Shown here one piece after another: positions 1 through 6,992 of a DNA stretch of 13,980 bases. The notes below the pieces were generated by a model, which worked only from the letters and a program-made list of their open reading frames with translations, was not told where the DNA came from and did no database searches. The translations under genes and the position numbers were made by a program. The stretch spans positions 1-13,980 of the forward strand of contig CAYUCY010000042.1 of NCBI GenBank assembly GCA_964443525.1. Direction: 5' to 3'. Source of the stretch: CAYUCY01 sp964443525. GTDB taxonomy: Bacteria; Pseudomonadota; Alphaproteobacteria; Caedimonadales; Caedimonadaceae. The first letter of the stretch is position 1. Each line of letters opens with the position of its first letter.

Positions 1-186
1 GGAAAGGGATGTCATCGGGAACCTCATTTTTTAAAGGCCAAAGGTGAGGCTCTGAAAACGACTGATCGTCTTGGTAAGAGTGTCCTTGGGATTCCCTTTT
101 ATCGAGACCTCAGCAATGATCAAATCCTCTACATTTGTGCGTGCTTGAACGAGGTGCTTTATCAGGAAAGGGCTCTTGCCTCATGA
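1..186 (+). CDS. DegT/DnrJ/EryC1/StrS-family sugar aminotransferase, C-terminal 61 residues (5' end off window)
   Basis: The frame is open from the first base and stops with TGA at 184-186. The 61 residues contain a stretch reading roughly RLGKSVLGIPFYRDLSNDQI, followed by a terminal helix (ILYICACLNEVL). This resembles the end of DegT/DnrJ/EryC1/StrS PLP-dependent aminotransferases, where a 'LPLYP.LSDEDI..V' segment precedes the last helix. The PLP-binding lysine lies upstream of the window and cannot be checked. Family members transfer an amino group to keto sugars on nucleotide-sugar carriers for surface polysaccharides or glycosylation. The stop overlaps the next gene's start (ATGA, 183-186), so the two are very likely translationally coupled in one operon. 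The family call is good; the sugar substrate is unknown. Confidence 0.72.
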   Translation, partial: GKGCHREPHFLKAKGEALKTTDRLGKSVLGIPFYRDLSNDQILYICACLNEVLYQERALAS

Positions 187-881
187 CCACAATTGCCATC
201 ATGCAGCCCTATTTTGCGCCCTATGCAGGCTATTTCAGGCTTTTCCAGATGGCCGATGTTTTCATTATTTACGATTGCGTTCAGTTTCCAAGACGTGGAT
301 GGGTCCATCGCAATCGTTTTACGACGCCTGGAGGTGCCTTTGACTGGTTGACGTTACCTGTCTTAAAATGTGATCAATCAACGAAAATAAAGGATTTAAT
401 GTTTCGAGAAGAGGCCTCTGACGCTCTTCGTGAAAATGCTGCCAAATTTCCTCTTTTAGCGCAGGGGACGCCTTTTGATGTACACCTTTATCAATGCCGT
501 GGAGAGGTTTCCACATATTTAGAGAACCTTCTTCATCTTTGCTGTAAGATTTTGGAATTACCCTGGCGTGTCAACCGTTCAAGCGAGTTGGGGCTCCCCG
601 ATCATCTGAGAGGTCAAGATCGTATTTTAAAAATTTGCGAGCGTTTCGGGGCGACTCGATATATTAATGCTTCGGGTGGGGTTGATCTCTATGAAGAGGA
701 TAAGTTTACTTCTCGGGGGATTGAGCTTGATTTCCTGACGCCTTATCGAGGTCCCATGGGAAGCCTGATAGAAAGACTTTTAACGGAAAATCACAAGGAG
801 ATTCGAGATGACATTTGCCGTCAAACGACAACCCTACGAGGACAGGCTCGAGAGCTACCACAAGAACGGCTTTTGGCTTGA
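183..881 (+). CDS. WbqC-family protein (glycan biosynthesis, exact reaction unknown)
   Basis: This 232-residue protein opens with a hallmark WbqC N-terminus: residues 1-20 include IMQPYFAPYAGYF, then IIYDCVQFPRRGW near 28-40 and HRNRF near 42-46. WbqC-like proteins are encoded in O-antigen and other surface-glycan loci, often beside DegT aminotransferases and acyltransferases, but their chemistry is not well defined. The frame is open further upstream to an ATG-like start at 135. The ATG at 183 is preferred because the family signature starts there and it gives the classic 4-nt ATGA overlap with the upstream aminotransferase. The last 74 bases overlap the next gene in another frame. The final 20 or so residues look less family-like, so the C-terminus may simply run on past the domain. 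No signal peptide or membrane segment is visible, so it is probably cytoplasmic. Confidence 0.85.
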   Translation: MTTIAIMQPYFAPYAGYFRLFQMADVFIIYDCVQFPRRGWVHRNRFTTPGGAFDWLTLPVLKCDQSTKIKDLMFREEASDALRENAAKFPLLAQGTPFDVHLYQCRGEVSTYLENLLHLCCKILELPWRVNRSSELGLPDHLRGQDRILKICERFGATRYINASGGVDLYEEDKFTSRGIELDFLTPYRGPMGSLIERLLTENHKEIRDDICRQTTTLRGQARELPQERLLA

Positions 882-1794
882 AAGAGGTGTTTTTTCCGAG
901 GACAGAATTGAGGCGATTAAAGAGGAGATGCGCGAGATCTTTTTAAGGCGTCTTAAGGCTCTTCAGGGAGAACTGACGAATCCTCAAGATCTTTTTCTGA
1001 CCATGAGAGATTTGTTTCGACACTCTCTTCCCTCTTATTTAGCATCGGCAAAGCTTACTCAATATTTACCTTCCCTTGCCCGTCTCTCGGTCTGTGAGGA
1101 GGTGATGGATCTCGTGAAGAGATTTCAAATCGAACTGCCGGCCATGAGAGATTTGTTTCGACACTCTCTTCCCTCTTATTTAGCATCGGCAAAGCTTACT
1201 CAATATTTACCTTCCCTTGCCCGTCTCTCGGTCTGTGAGGAGGTGATGGATCTCGTGAAGAGATTTCAAATCGAACTGCCGGTGATTTCAACCCGATCGG
1301 TCTGCCATTTTGTCTCGGACGATCTCGTGATTGAAGGGGGATATAATAAAACGCCGCCTCATCAGGATTGGCGATCTATCCAAGGGAGCCTAGATAGTAT
1401 CATTGTCTGGATTCCTTTTTGTGATATTGATGCGTCTTTCTTTCCGCTCGAGCTCATTCCGGGAAGCCATTTGAGAGGATTGCTGCCGACGGAGGAAGAT
1501 CCTTTTGGACACCGAATCCGGCCCGGCTTTTTTGAAGAAGAAGACTTTCGGGTACTTGAAATGAAGAAAGGAGATTGCCTTTTATTTTCAACGCTTTTGG
1601 TTCATAGGACCAGCCATCGGGGTCGGCCCGGTGTTCGCATTGCAACTTCTTTTCGATTTAACAATCTGGCGGATGAAACTTTTGTGGAGCGCGATTATCC
1701 AAATACTTACTTCTACAGGCCCGATATGACTCTCATCACGCCCGGTTTTCCGACACCATTGGATGTTAAGAAAGTTTTCAAAAACGCGATGTGA
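808..1794 (+). CDS. PhyH-type Fe(II)/2-oxoglutarate-dependent oxygenase with internal duplication
   Basis: This 328-residue protein belongs to the phytanoyl-CoA dioxygenase (PhyH) superfamily. The N-terminus has the family-like 'YHKNGFWLERGVFS' segment (residues 17-30). The iron ligands appear as the HQD triad part at His185/Asp187 and the distal His266, with Arg277 a plausible 2-oxoglutarate carboxylate contact. LIPGSH at 216-221 is also typical. The start at 808 has AAGGAG 7 nt upstream and keeps the conserved N-terminus, so the 74-nt overlap with the WbqC gene seems real. Residues 66-112 are repeated exactly as 113-159 by a tandem DNA duplication; without it the protein would be 281 residues. 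The extra 47 residues lie before the metal-binding core, so they may be tolerated or may disturb the helical N-terminal part. Its place in the cassette suggests hydroxylation or oxidation of a sugar or carrier, which is inference only. Confidence 0.85.
   Translation: MTFAVKRQPYEDRLESYHKNGFWLERGVFSEDRIEAIKEEMREIFLRRLKALQGELTNPQDLFLTMRDLFRHSLPSYLASAKLTQYLPSLARLSVCEEVMDLVKRFQIELPAMRDLFRHSLPSYLASAKLTQYLPSLARLSVCEEVMDLVKRFQIELPVISTRSVCHFVSDDLVIEGGYNKTPPHQDWRSIQGSLDSIIVWIPFCDIDASFFPLELIPGSHLRGLLPTEEDPFGHRIRPGFFEEEDFRVLEMKKGDCLLFSTLLVHRTSHRGRPGVRIATSFRFNNLADETFVERDYPNTYFYRPDMTLITPGFPTPLDVKKVFKNAM
1001..1141 (+). repeat. 141-bp direct tandem repeat, copy 1
   Basis: Reading base by base, 1001-1141 is identical to 1142-1282. 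The match is lost at both edges (base 1000 differs from 1141, and 1142 differs from 1283). The unit is 47 codons, so the PhyH gene frame is preserved. It begins at CCATGAGAGATTTG and ends at CGAACTGCCGG. Confidence 0.97.
1142..1282 (+). repeat. 141-bp direct tandem repeat, copy 2
   Basis: This is the second exact copy, directly abutting the first with no spacer. Absence of even silent differences means either a very recent duplication, maintenance by recombination, or an assembly artefact. The unit is close to the length of a short read, which keeps the artefact possibility open. Confidence 0.97.
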
Positions 1795-2734
1795 GCTTTG
1801 CAAGACCGACTCCTTCCCGAGAGAAGCCGTTTCCGCAGTAAAGCATGTATCTCTCCCCCTTATGATCGAAAACATGAGGGTACGCGCACATTTCAGAATC
1901 CCACGAGTTCGGAGAAGGATCAAGACCTTCGACTGCCGCGTCATCTCGGCTCCACCTAAGGCCGTCTTGTGACGTAGCGTAACCGATTCTATACCCGACA
2001 TCGGTTCTTCGGTGACAAAACCACATCTCGTAAAGAGATCCGTTATGAAGGACCGAGGGGCTGGCAAGAGCAATCTCCTTCGGATGCGAGAAGTCAACGG
2101 CAATGCCCCGAGGCGTCCAGTGGAAGCCGTCTTTTGACTCCGCCACTCGAAGGTTATAGGTTGCCCAAGGGGGCTGTCCTTTTTCTCCTTCAAGCCAACT
2201 CACGCCGGACATATACCACATGAGCCAGCGGTCTTGTTCTTTTCTTACAAAGGGGGTTGAGACGAAAAGAGGGTCTTCAGGATTGCGCTCAAAAAGGGGG
2301 GCTTCCTTATATTTTTCAAAACAGATACCGTCTTTGGAAAGAGCAACGCCGATGCTTTTGTGAAAGGGGACGTCTTTAACAACTGTCCAGCCGATATAAT
2401 AAAAGCGGTAGAGCTCACCATCATGCAGAAGGGAAGTTGCCATCGCGCCGGCCGCATCAAATCTTCCCATAGATCCGGGGCAAAGGGTAGGTTCATCAGA
2501 GATCCGGATGATCTCTCTGGGGTCCTCTAAACTGATCTCAAACCAGGTTACATGGGATCTGTTTTCCTTATCCCTTGAGGTGATGAAAATGCGGAAGAAA
2601 TCACCCCCGAGAGGTAATGCAACGGGAACGGAGGCATGACTCGTCATCCAGAGGTGTTGCCCTTCGCTTTTAAAAAGACGCTCTATCTTTTGCCAGTATT
2701 GCCGAGAGGAAAAGGAAAGAGCTGTTTGGGACAT
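1778..2734 (-). CDS. Five-bladed beta-propeller glycosidase-like protein
   Basis: This 318-residue protein has repeated blade-like segments ending in aromatic beta-strands: YRFYYIGW, RWLMWYMSG, YEMWFCHR, YRIGYATSQDGLRW and YMLYCGNGFS. 'SKDGxxF/W' turns recur (ALSKDGICFEKY, AESKDGFHWTP, ATSQDGLRWSR). This pattern is typical of the GH43/GH32/GH130-like five-bladed propeller fold. Whether it hydrolyses, phosphorylyses or only binds glycans cannot be read here; acidic candidates include the Asp in MGRFDAAG and the Glu in DSEMCAYPH. The frame can start at a GTG at 2746, but that GTG overlaps the AGGAG ribosome site. The ATG at 2734, 11 nt after AGGAG, is preferred. It lies 20 nt after the acyltransferase gene and is probably co-transcribed. 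Its 3' end overlaps the convergent PhyH gene by 17 bp. No signal peptide is visible, which favours a cytoplasmic role over secreted degradation. Confidence 0.72.
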   Translation of the reverse strand: MSQTALSFSSRQYWQKIERLFKSEGQHLWMTSHASVPVALPLGGDFFRIFITSRDKENRSHVTWFEISLEDPREIIRISDEPTLCPGSMGRFDAAGAMATSLLHDGELYRFYYIGWTVVKDVPFHKSIGVALSKDGICFEKYKEAPLFERNPEDPLFVSTPFVRKEQDRWLMWYMSGVSWLEGEKGQPPWATYNLRVAESKDGFHWTPRGIAVDFSHPKEIALASPSVLHNGSLYEMWFCHRRTDVGYRIGYATSQDGLRWSRDDAAVEGLDPSPNSWDSEMCAYPHVFDHKGERYMLYCGNGFSREGVGLAKLTSRF

Positions 2735-2754
2735 AATAAAGGACACTCCTTTTT

Positions 2755-3417
2755 CTAAATGGCCTTGAGGTGTCGGCTTTTTGTTTCTCTCGGAAGAGTC
2801 TCCGCTCCTCTGAAGACTGATTCAGGGGAAGTATCTCGAAGGACCAATGCGCCCGCGCCGATGACAGATTTTTCGCCAACGGAGATGTTGTCTCGAAGGG
2901 TTGCATTGACGCCGACAAAGCAGCTTTCGCCGATTTTAACGGCGCCCGAGATGACCGTATGGGAGGCAATAAAACAATGGTCGGCGACTGTTGTGTGATG
3001 ACCGACATGATTTCCGCTCCATAAAATACAGTTGTTGCCGATGGAAACATAAGGTTGGATCACATTTTGTTCCATGATAAAGGTATTTTCACCGATTTGA
3101 GCTGACGGCATCACGCATGCTTTTGAGCTGACATACGTAATAAAGTCGTACCCTTTAGCTTTTGAATCCAGGTACTTTTGTTTACGATGCTCATTGATGC
3201 CGCGGTAGCTCATGGCGATATAGAGGCTGACCTGGCTGGGAGGATAATCTTCAATCAAATCTTCGTAAGGAACAACGGGTAGCTCTTTAAAAGAGGTTTC
3301 TGTCCGGAATTCTTCATCAACCGTAAAGGCTACGATCTTATGGTCGGAGTCATAGGTCAGATAATCATAAATTGTCTCTGCAACCTGGCCGAGGCCGAAA
3401 ATAACAACATCCGCCAT
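2755..3417 (-). CDS. NeuD/PglD-family sugar N/O-acyltransferase (left-handed beta-helix)
   Basis: This 220-residue protein has two regions. Residues 1-95 form a small Rossmann-like PglD_N domain (VVIFGLGQVAETIYDYL at 4-20). From about residue 105 there are imperfect hexapeptide repeats (SAQIGENTFIMEQNVI, VSIGNNCIL, VKIGESCFVGVNATL, ISVGEKSVIGAGALV) that build a left-handed beta-helix. The HHTTVADHCFI segment contains the His pair that sits at the acyl-transfer site in this family. NeuD/PglD enzymes acetylate amino or hydroxyl groups of nucleotide sugars or sialic-acid-like sugars using acetyl-CoA. With a DegT aminotransferase nearby, N-acetylation of the amino sugar made by that enzyme is a reasonable inference. 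The start at 3417 has AGGAGG 11 nt upstream. Its C-terminal coil from about residue 195 is short and basic. Confidence 0.85.
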   Translation of the reverse strand: MADVVIFGLGQVAETIYDYLTYDSDHKIVAFTVDEEFRTETSFKELPVVPYEDLIEDYPPSQVSLYIAMSYRGINEHRKQKYLDSKAKGYDFITYVSSKACVMPSAQIGENTFIMEQNVIQPYVSIGNNCILWSGNHVGHHTTVADHCFIASHTVISGAVKIGESCFVGVNATLRDNISVGEKSVIGAGALVLRDTSPESVFRGAETLPRETKSRHLKAI

Positions 3418-3447
3418 ACCCTGTTTACCCTCCTCTTTTTTTCCTCA

Positions 3448-3475
3448 AGTATAACAAGAATAAATTGATTTTAAA
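3448..3475 (-). promoter_or_regulatory. Possible sigma-70-like promoter for the acyltransferase/propeller unit
   Basis: Read on the minus strand, TATACT (3448-3453) is a 5/6 match to a -10 box. TTTAAA (3470-3475), 16 nt upstream, is a weak -35. It lies in the 53-nt space between dciA and the acyltransferase gene, with the -35 overlapping the dciA stop. The match is modest and read-through from dciA is also possible. Confidence 0.3.
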
Positions 3476-3962
3476 GGTCTTTCGGTGTGAGACTGAGGGC
3501 AAGCTTGCGGAGAGCCTCTTGAAGATCTCGGTCCTCTATGCTGTTTAAGAGGTCTTCATCTAAAGGAAGTTTGGCACGTTTAGGGGAAGGAAGTCGAGAG
3601 CTCGAAAGAAAGGGATCTATGGGACGTTGCTGAAGTTTGATGCGAGAGACGGCTTCATAGCCATAATGAGCGTTAATGCGGTCCAGAATAAGGTCGAGAG
3701 CGTACTGGAGCTCAAGGATTGAGGAGGGATCTACATTCAAAAGAAGTGTTCCCTTGTTCTTTTTTCCGATGGGGTAGCTGACTTTTTCGGGATAGGAGGT
3801 TGAGGCCATTTCTTCGCCGACGATTTTAGCCCAGTCGAGAAGAATGGTTGCCTCTGCAAGGCCTCTTTTGGAAAGTGCAGGTTTTAGAACGGGAGGGAGC
3901 ATTGTGTTTAAAATAAGCAGCCCGCGTGCTTTGCGCTGTTGATCCCGGCTTTGTTTCGTCAT
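3471..3962 (-). CDS. dciA: DciA-like (DUF721) replicative helicase loader
   Basis: This 163-residue protein matches the alphaproteobacterial DUF721/DciA pattern: ATILLDWAKIVGEEMA near residues 37-52, then SYPEKVSYP, KGTLLLNVDPSSILELQY, and INAHYGYEAVSRIKLQQ. DciA proteins load or recruit the replicative helicase DnaB in bacteria lacking DnaC/DnaI. The KH-like core occupies about residues 25-115. The last 45 residues are a charged, probably flexible tail. A TTG at 3992 would add ten residues, but the ATG at 3962 fits the usual N-terminus better; neither has a strong ribosome site. It diverges from mutY with only 19 nt between the ATGs. This dciA-mutY pairing is familiar in alphaproteobacteria. 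Confidence 0.82.
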   Translation of the reverse strand: MTKQSRDQQRKARGLLILNTMLPPVLKPALSKRGLAEATILLDWAKIVGEEMASTSYPEKVSYPIGKKNKGTLLLNVDPSSILELQYALDLILDRINAHYGYEAVSRIKLQQRPIDPFLSSSRLPSPKRAKLPLDEDLLNSIEDRDLQEALRKLALSLTPKDL

Positions 3963-3981
3963 AAGGATAGGAAATCGATTA

Positions 3982-5019
3982 ATGGAACGCAAAGCTTATC
4001 ATATGTCACTAACACCTGAGCTGCAAGACTTGCTTTTGACTTGGTATGATGTAGAGGCCCGTGATCTGCCCTGGCGTAGGAAAGGAACACCTCACCCCGA
4101 ACCCTACCATGTATGGCTTTCGGAGATTATGCTTCAGCAAACAACCGTTGCAACAGTTTCAACATACTTCGGGGCTTTTCTTAAACGATGGCCTACGGTT
4201 GAGGCGTTAGCACAGACCTCTCTCGATGACGTGCTCCATGCCTGGCAAGGTCTCGGATATTATTCTCGTGCCCGAAATCTTCATCGGTGCGCATGTGCGA
4301 TTGTCACCGGATATGGTGGTAGTTTTCCAGAGGATGTGGAAGACCTTGAAAAACTTCCCGGGATTGGGCCCTATACGGCACGGGCGATCGCCTCTATTGC
4401 CTTTGGAAAAGAAGTTATTCCCGTTGACGGAAATGTGGTGCGTGTCATGGCACGCCTCTTCGGCAATCGGACAAAACCGCCTCGGTTGATCGATGAAATT
4501 AGAATGCTCACAGGGTCTATCAAATCGTTAAAGTCTCCTTATGATTTTGTTCAAGCACTCATGGATTTGGGAGCAACCCTCTGTACCCCTCAAAAGCCTG
4601 CGTGTGAAAGATGTCCCTGGAATGCTTCTTGCATTGCAAAATGCGAAGGATTAGTGGAATTATTGCCCGCCAAAAAAGAAGCATCAGAAAAGCCTATCCG
4701 AAAAACCATTGCTTGGATTGTCAAGAATCAGGAAGGTCAAATTCTTTTAAGGAAAAGATCAGATAAAGGCCTTTTGGCAGGGCTTTGGGAGGTTCCTTCG
4801 ACTGATTGGACTCTCGAAGTTCCATCCTCCCAAGAAGGGGAATTGCAGGGGATTTTAAGGCATACGTTTACCCATTTTCATCTGGATGTGGAGGTGCGCT
4901 CCCTCACCCATAAACCTGCTGATGAAGAGGGGCTCTGGATTCATCAAGAATCCCTCAAAAAACTCGCCCTTCCAACCCTCACCAAAAAAATTCTCAAAAA
5001 AGCAGGAATTTCTTTCTAA
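3982..5019 (+). CDS. mutY: Adenine DNA glycosylase MutY
   Basis: This 345-residue protein removes adenine mispaired with 8-oxoguanine in base excision repair. Visible elements are catalytic Glu48 in LSEIMLQQT, the helix-hairpin-helix LPGIGPYTA (125-133), and catalytic Asp149 in VPVDGN-like VDGNVVRV. An intact [4Fe-4S] cysteine set follows at 201, 208, 211 and 217 with the standard C-x6-C-x2-C-x5-C spacing. The NUDIX-like C-terminal domain that reads 8-oxoguanine spans about 232-345 (RKTIAWIVKNQEGQILLRKR at its start). Length is normal. The start at 3982 has AGGAA 8 nt upstream; the ATG at 4003 is an alternative without a better site. It diverges from dciA and converges on rpsA, from which a hairpin separates it. 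All key residues are present, so it should be active. Confidence 0.97.
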   Translation: MERKAYHMSLTPELQDLLLTWYDVEARDLPWRRKGTPHPEPYHVWLSEIMLQQTTVATVSTYFGAFLKRWPTVEALAQTSLDDVLHAWQGLGYYSRARNLHRCACAIVTGYGGSFPEDVEDLEKLPGIGPYTARAIASIAFGKEVIPVDGNVVRVMARLFGNRTKPPRLIDEIRMLTGSIKSLKSPYDFVQALMDLGATLCTPQKPACERCPWNASCIAKCEGLVELLPAKKEASEKPIRKTIAWIVKNQEGQILLRKRSDKGLLAGLWEVPSTDWTLEVPSSQEGELQGILRHTFTHFHLDVEVRSLTHKPADEEGLWIHQESLKKLALPTLTKKILKKAGISF

Positions 5020-5020
5020 A

Positions 5021-5050
5021 AAAAGCCCCGCGGAGAGCAGCGAGGCTTTT
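5021..5050. terminator. Bidirectional intrinsic terminator between mutY and rpsA
   Basis: AAAAGCCCCGC (5021-5031) pairs with GCGAGGCTTTT (5040-5050) across an 8-nt loop with one C/A mismatch. Downstream of rpsA the stem is followed by a T tract (the run of A at 5018-5024 on the + strand). In the mutY direction the T residues lie in the stem. It sits exactly between the two convergent genes. Confidence 0.8.
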
Positions 5051-5082
5051 CTGTATGGTTATCGTTTTGAAGAGAAGAAAGA

Positions 5083-6939
5083 TTATTCTGAAGCTTCTTC
5101 CTCGGACTTCTTAGCCTTCGAAGAAGTCTTCTTCTTAGGTTTGTCAGGGTCTTCAGTGCTTTCTTCTGCTTTGGCTTTTTTCGCAGGAGCTTTTTTCTTG
5201 GTTTCCTTTGCCTCATCCGAAGATGCGTCTGCTTTCTTTTCTTTTACCTTGTCAAAAGCAGCGCCCAAGATATCACCGAGGCTTGCACCGGAATCCGTAG
5301 ATCCGTATTGAGCCATAGCTTCTTTTTCTTCCTGAATCTCACGTGCCTTGATAGATAAGGAGAGACGGCGGGATGTTTTATCGAGGGAGATGACTTTTGC
5401 ATCCACCTTTTCACCGACGGCAAACCGATCTGTTCTTTGATCGCTGCGCTCACGACCCAGATCAGCTTTACGAATGAATCCGGGGAAATCACCCGCCTTG
5501 ACTTCAAGACCTTCATCGCTGATTGCGACAATTTCGCAGGTGATAACATCTCCTCGCTTGATCTCGTTAATCCCTGCCAAGGGATCGGATTCAAGCTGCT
5601 TAACGCCGAGGGCAATCCGCTCTTTTTCAGCATCCACTTCAAGGACCTTTACCTTAAGCATATCGCCCTTCTTATATTTCTTAATGGCTTCGTCGCCGGA
5701 TTCGGTCCAAGACAAGTCGGACATATGAACCATACCGTCCAGATCATCGGATACAGCCACAAAAAGACCAAATTCGGTAATATTCCGGATCTCGCCTTCA
5801 AAGATCGTGCCGATTTTCTTTTCGGTAGCAATCGTCTCCCACGGGTTCGCCTGGCATTGTTTAATCCCGAGGGCGATACGCCGCTTGGCGGGGTCAAGCT
5901 CAAGAACCATGACGCCAACATCTTGACCAACGGAAAGAATCTTGGAAGGGTGGATGTTTTTCTTAGTCCAACTCATCTCGGAGACATGGACAAGACCTTC
6001 GACACCCGAGTCAAGCTCAACGAAGGCACCGTAATCGGTCAAGTTTGTCACGGTTCCCTTCAGTTTTTCACCGACTTTGTACTGCTCAAGAACCTTTTCC
6101 CAAGGATCGGCTTCGAGCTGCTTCATACCGAGAGAAACTCTTTGAGTGTCTCTATTGTAGCGAATAACTTGGACCTTGATTGTCTCGCCGACCTTGAGGA
6201 CTTCGGATGGATGGTTAATTCGACGCCAAGAAATATCGGTCACATGGAGAAGACCATCAACACCGCCCAAGTCAACGAAAGCACCGTAGTCTGTGATGTT
6301 CTTGACGATACCTTCCACAACTTTTCCTTCCTCCATGGAGGAGAGAAGCTCTGAACGTGCTTCGCTTCGAGACTCTTCCATAACGGCACGGCGAGAGACG
6401 ACGATATTGCCGCGGGCGCGATCCATCTTCAGGATAACGAAAGGTTGTTCAATACCCATGAGAGGGGCTGCGTCCTTGATGGGGCGGATATCCAGCTGGC
6501 TTCCGGGCAGGAAGGCGATGGCGCCGTTGAGGTCAACGGTGAAGCCGCCCTTAACGCGACTGAAGAGAACGCCGTTAACGGGCTTAGCCAATTTAAAGCT
6601 CCGTTCAAGCTCAACCCAGGCTGCTTCTCTTTTGGCTTTTTCATGGCTAAGAACGATCAAACCGTCTCGGTTTTCCATTCTCTCCACATAAACTTCGACG
6701 CGATCGCCGATAGTAAGGTTCGGGGTTTTTCCACCGGTTGAGAATTCCTTCAGAGGAACGCGCCCTTCCGACTTGAGTCCAACGTCAATGATGACGTGAT
6801 CATCGTCGACATCGACAATCGAGCCTTTGACGACACGACCGACGATAGCGATACTGCCCTCGGGGGTTTCCTCTAAGAGCTCCGCAAAGCCCTTAAAATC
6901 TTTATCTTCAAAAATAAAATCTTCTGTCCTAATACGCAT
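5083..6939 (-). CDS. rpsA: 30S ribosomal protein S1
   Basis: This 618-residue protein contains six S1/OB-fold repeats at about residues 30-98, 113-178, 196-263, 280-350, 367-437 and 455-525. Repeats 3-5 show the clear 'G.V.NITDYGAFVDL..GV.GLLHVSDISW' signature. S1 binds mRNA on the small subunit and helps initiation on structured or weak-SD messages. After repeat 6 the alphaproteobacterial tail motif AQYGSTDSGASLGDILGAA (near 545-563) is present. It is followed by a Lys/Glu/Ala-rich low-complexity extension of about 50 residues, making the protein somewhat longer than usual. The ATG at 6939 has AAAGGA 8 nt upstream. It lies downstream of cmk on the same strand with a 53-nt gap, which may contain its own promoter, though I could not define one. 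It ends at the shared terminator with mutY. Confidence 0.98.
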   Translation of the reverse strand: MRIRTEDFIFEDKDFKGFAELLEETPEGSIAIVGRVVKGSIVDVDDDHVIIDVGLKSEGRVPLKEFSTGGKTPNLTIGDRVEVYVERMENRDGLIVLSHEKAKREAAWVELERSFKLAKPVNGVLFSRVKGGFTVDLNGAIAFLPGSQLDIRPIKDAAPLMGIEQPFVILKMDRARGNIVVSRRAVMEESRSEARSELLSSMEEGKVVEGIVKNITDYGAFVDLGGVDGLLHVTDISWRRINHPSEVLKVGETIKVQVIRYNRDTQRVSLGMKQLEADPWEKVLEQYKVGEKLKGTVTNLTDYGAFVELDSGVEGLVHVSEMSWTKKNIHPSKILSVGQDVGVMVLELDPAKRRIALGIKQCQANPWETIATEKKIGTIFEGEIRNITEFGLFVAVSDDLDGMVHMSDLSWTESGDEAIKKYKKGDMLKVKVLEVDAEKERIALGVKQLESDPLAGINEIKRGDVITCEIVAISDEGLEVKAGDFPGFIRKADLGRERSDQRTDRFAVGEKVDAKVISLDKTSRRLSLSIKAREIQEEKEAMAQYGSTDSGASLGDILGAAFDKVKEKKADASSDEAKETKKKAPAKKAKAEESTEDPDKPKKKTSSKAKKSEEEASE

Positions 6940-6992
6940 AATTTTATTCCTTTCAATGGGTAAATCCTGGACAAAGATCTTTTTTACAAGCG

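Noticed and set aside
1001..1282. CRISPR-like or mobile-element repeat
   Set aside because: There are only two abutting copies with no spacers, no inverted ends and no transposase; it is an internal gene duplication.
1588..2193. - strand frame of 201 codons
   Set aside because: It overlaps both the PhyH gene and the propeller gene in a different frame, and its Arg/Ser-rich translation has no recognisable motif.
5437..6354. Open + strand frame of 305 codons
   Set aside because: It is antisense to the well-supported rpsA S1 repeats; its translation shows no family pattern and reflects the regular codon use of the repeats.
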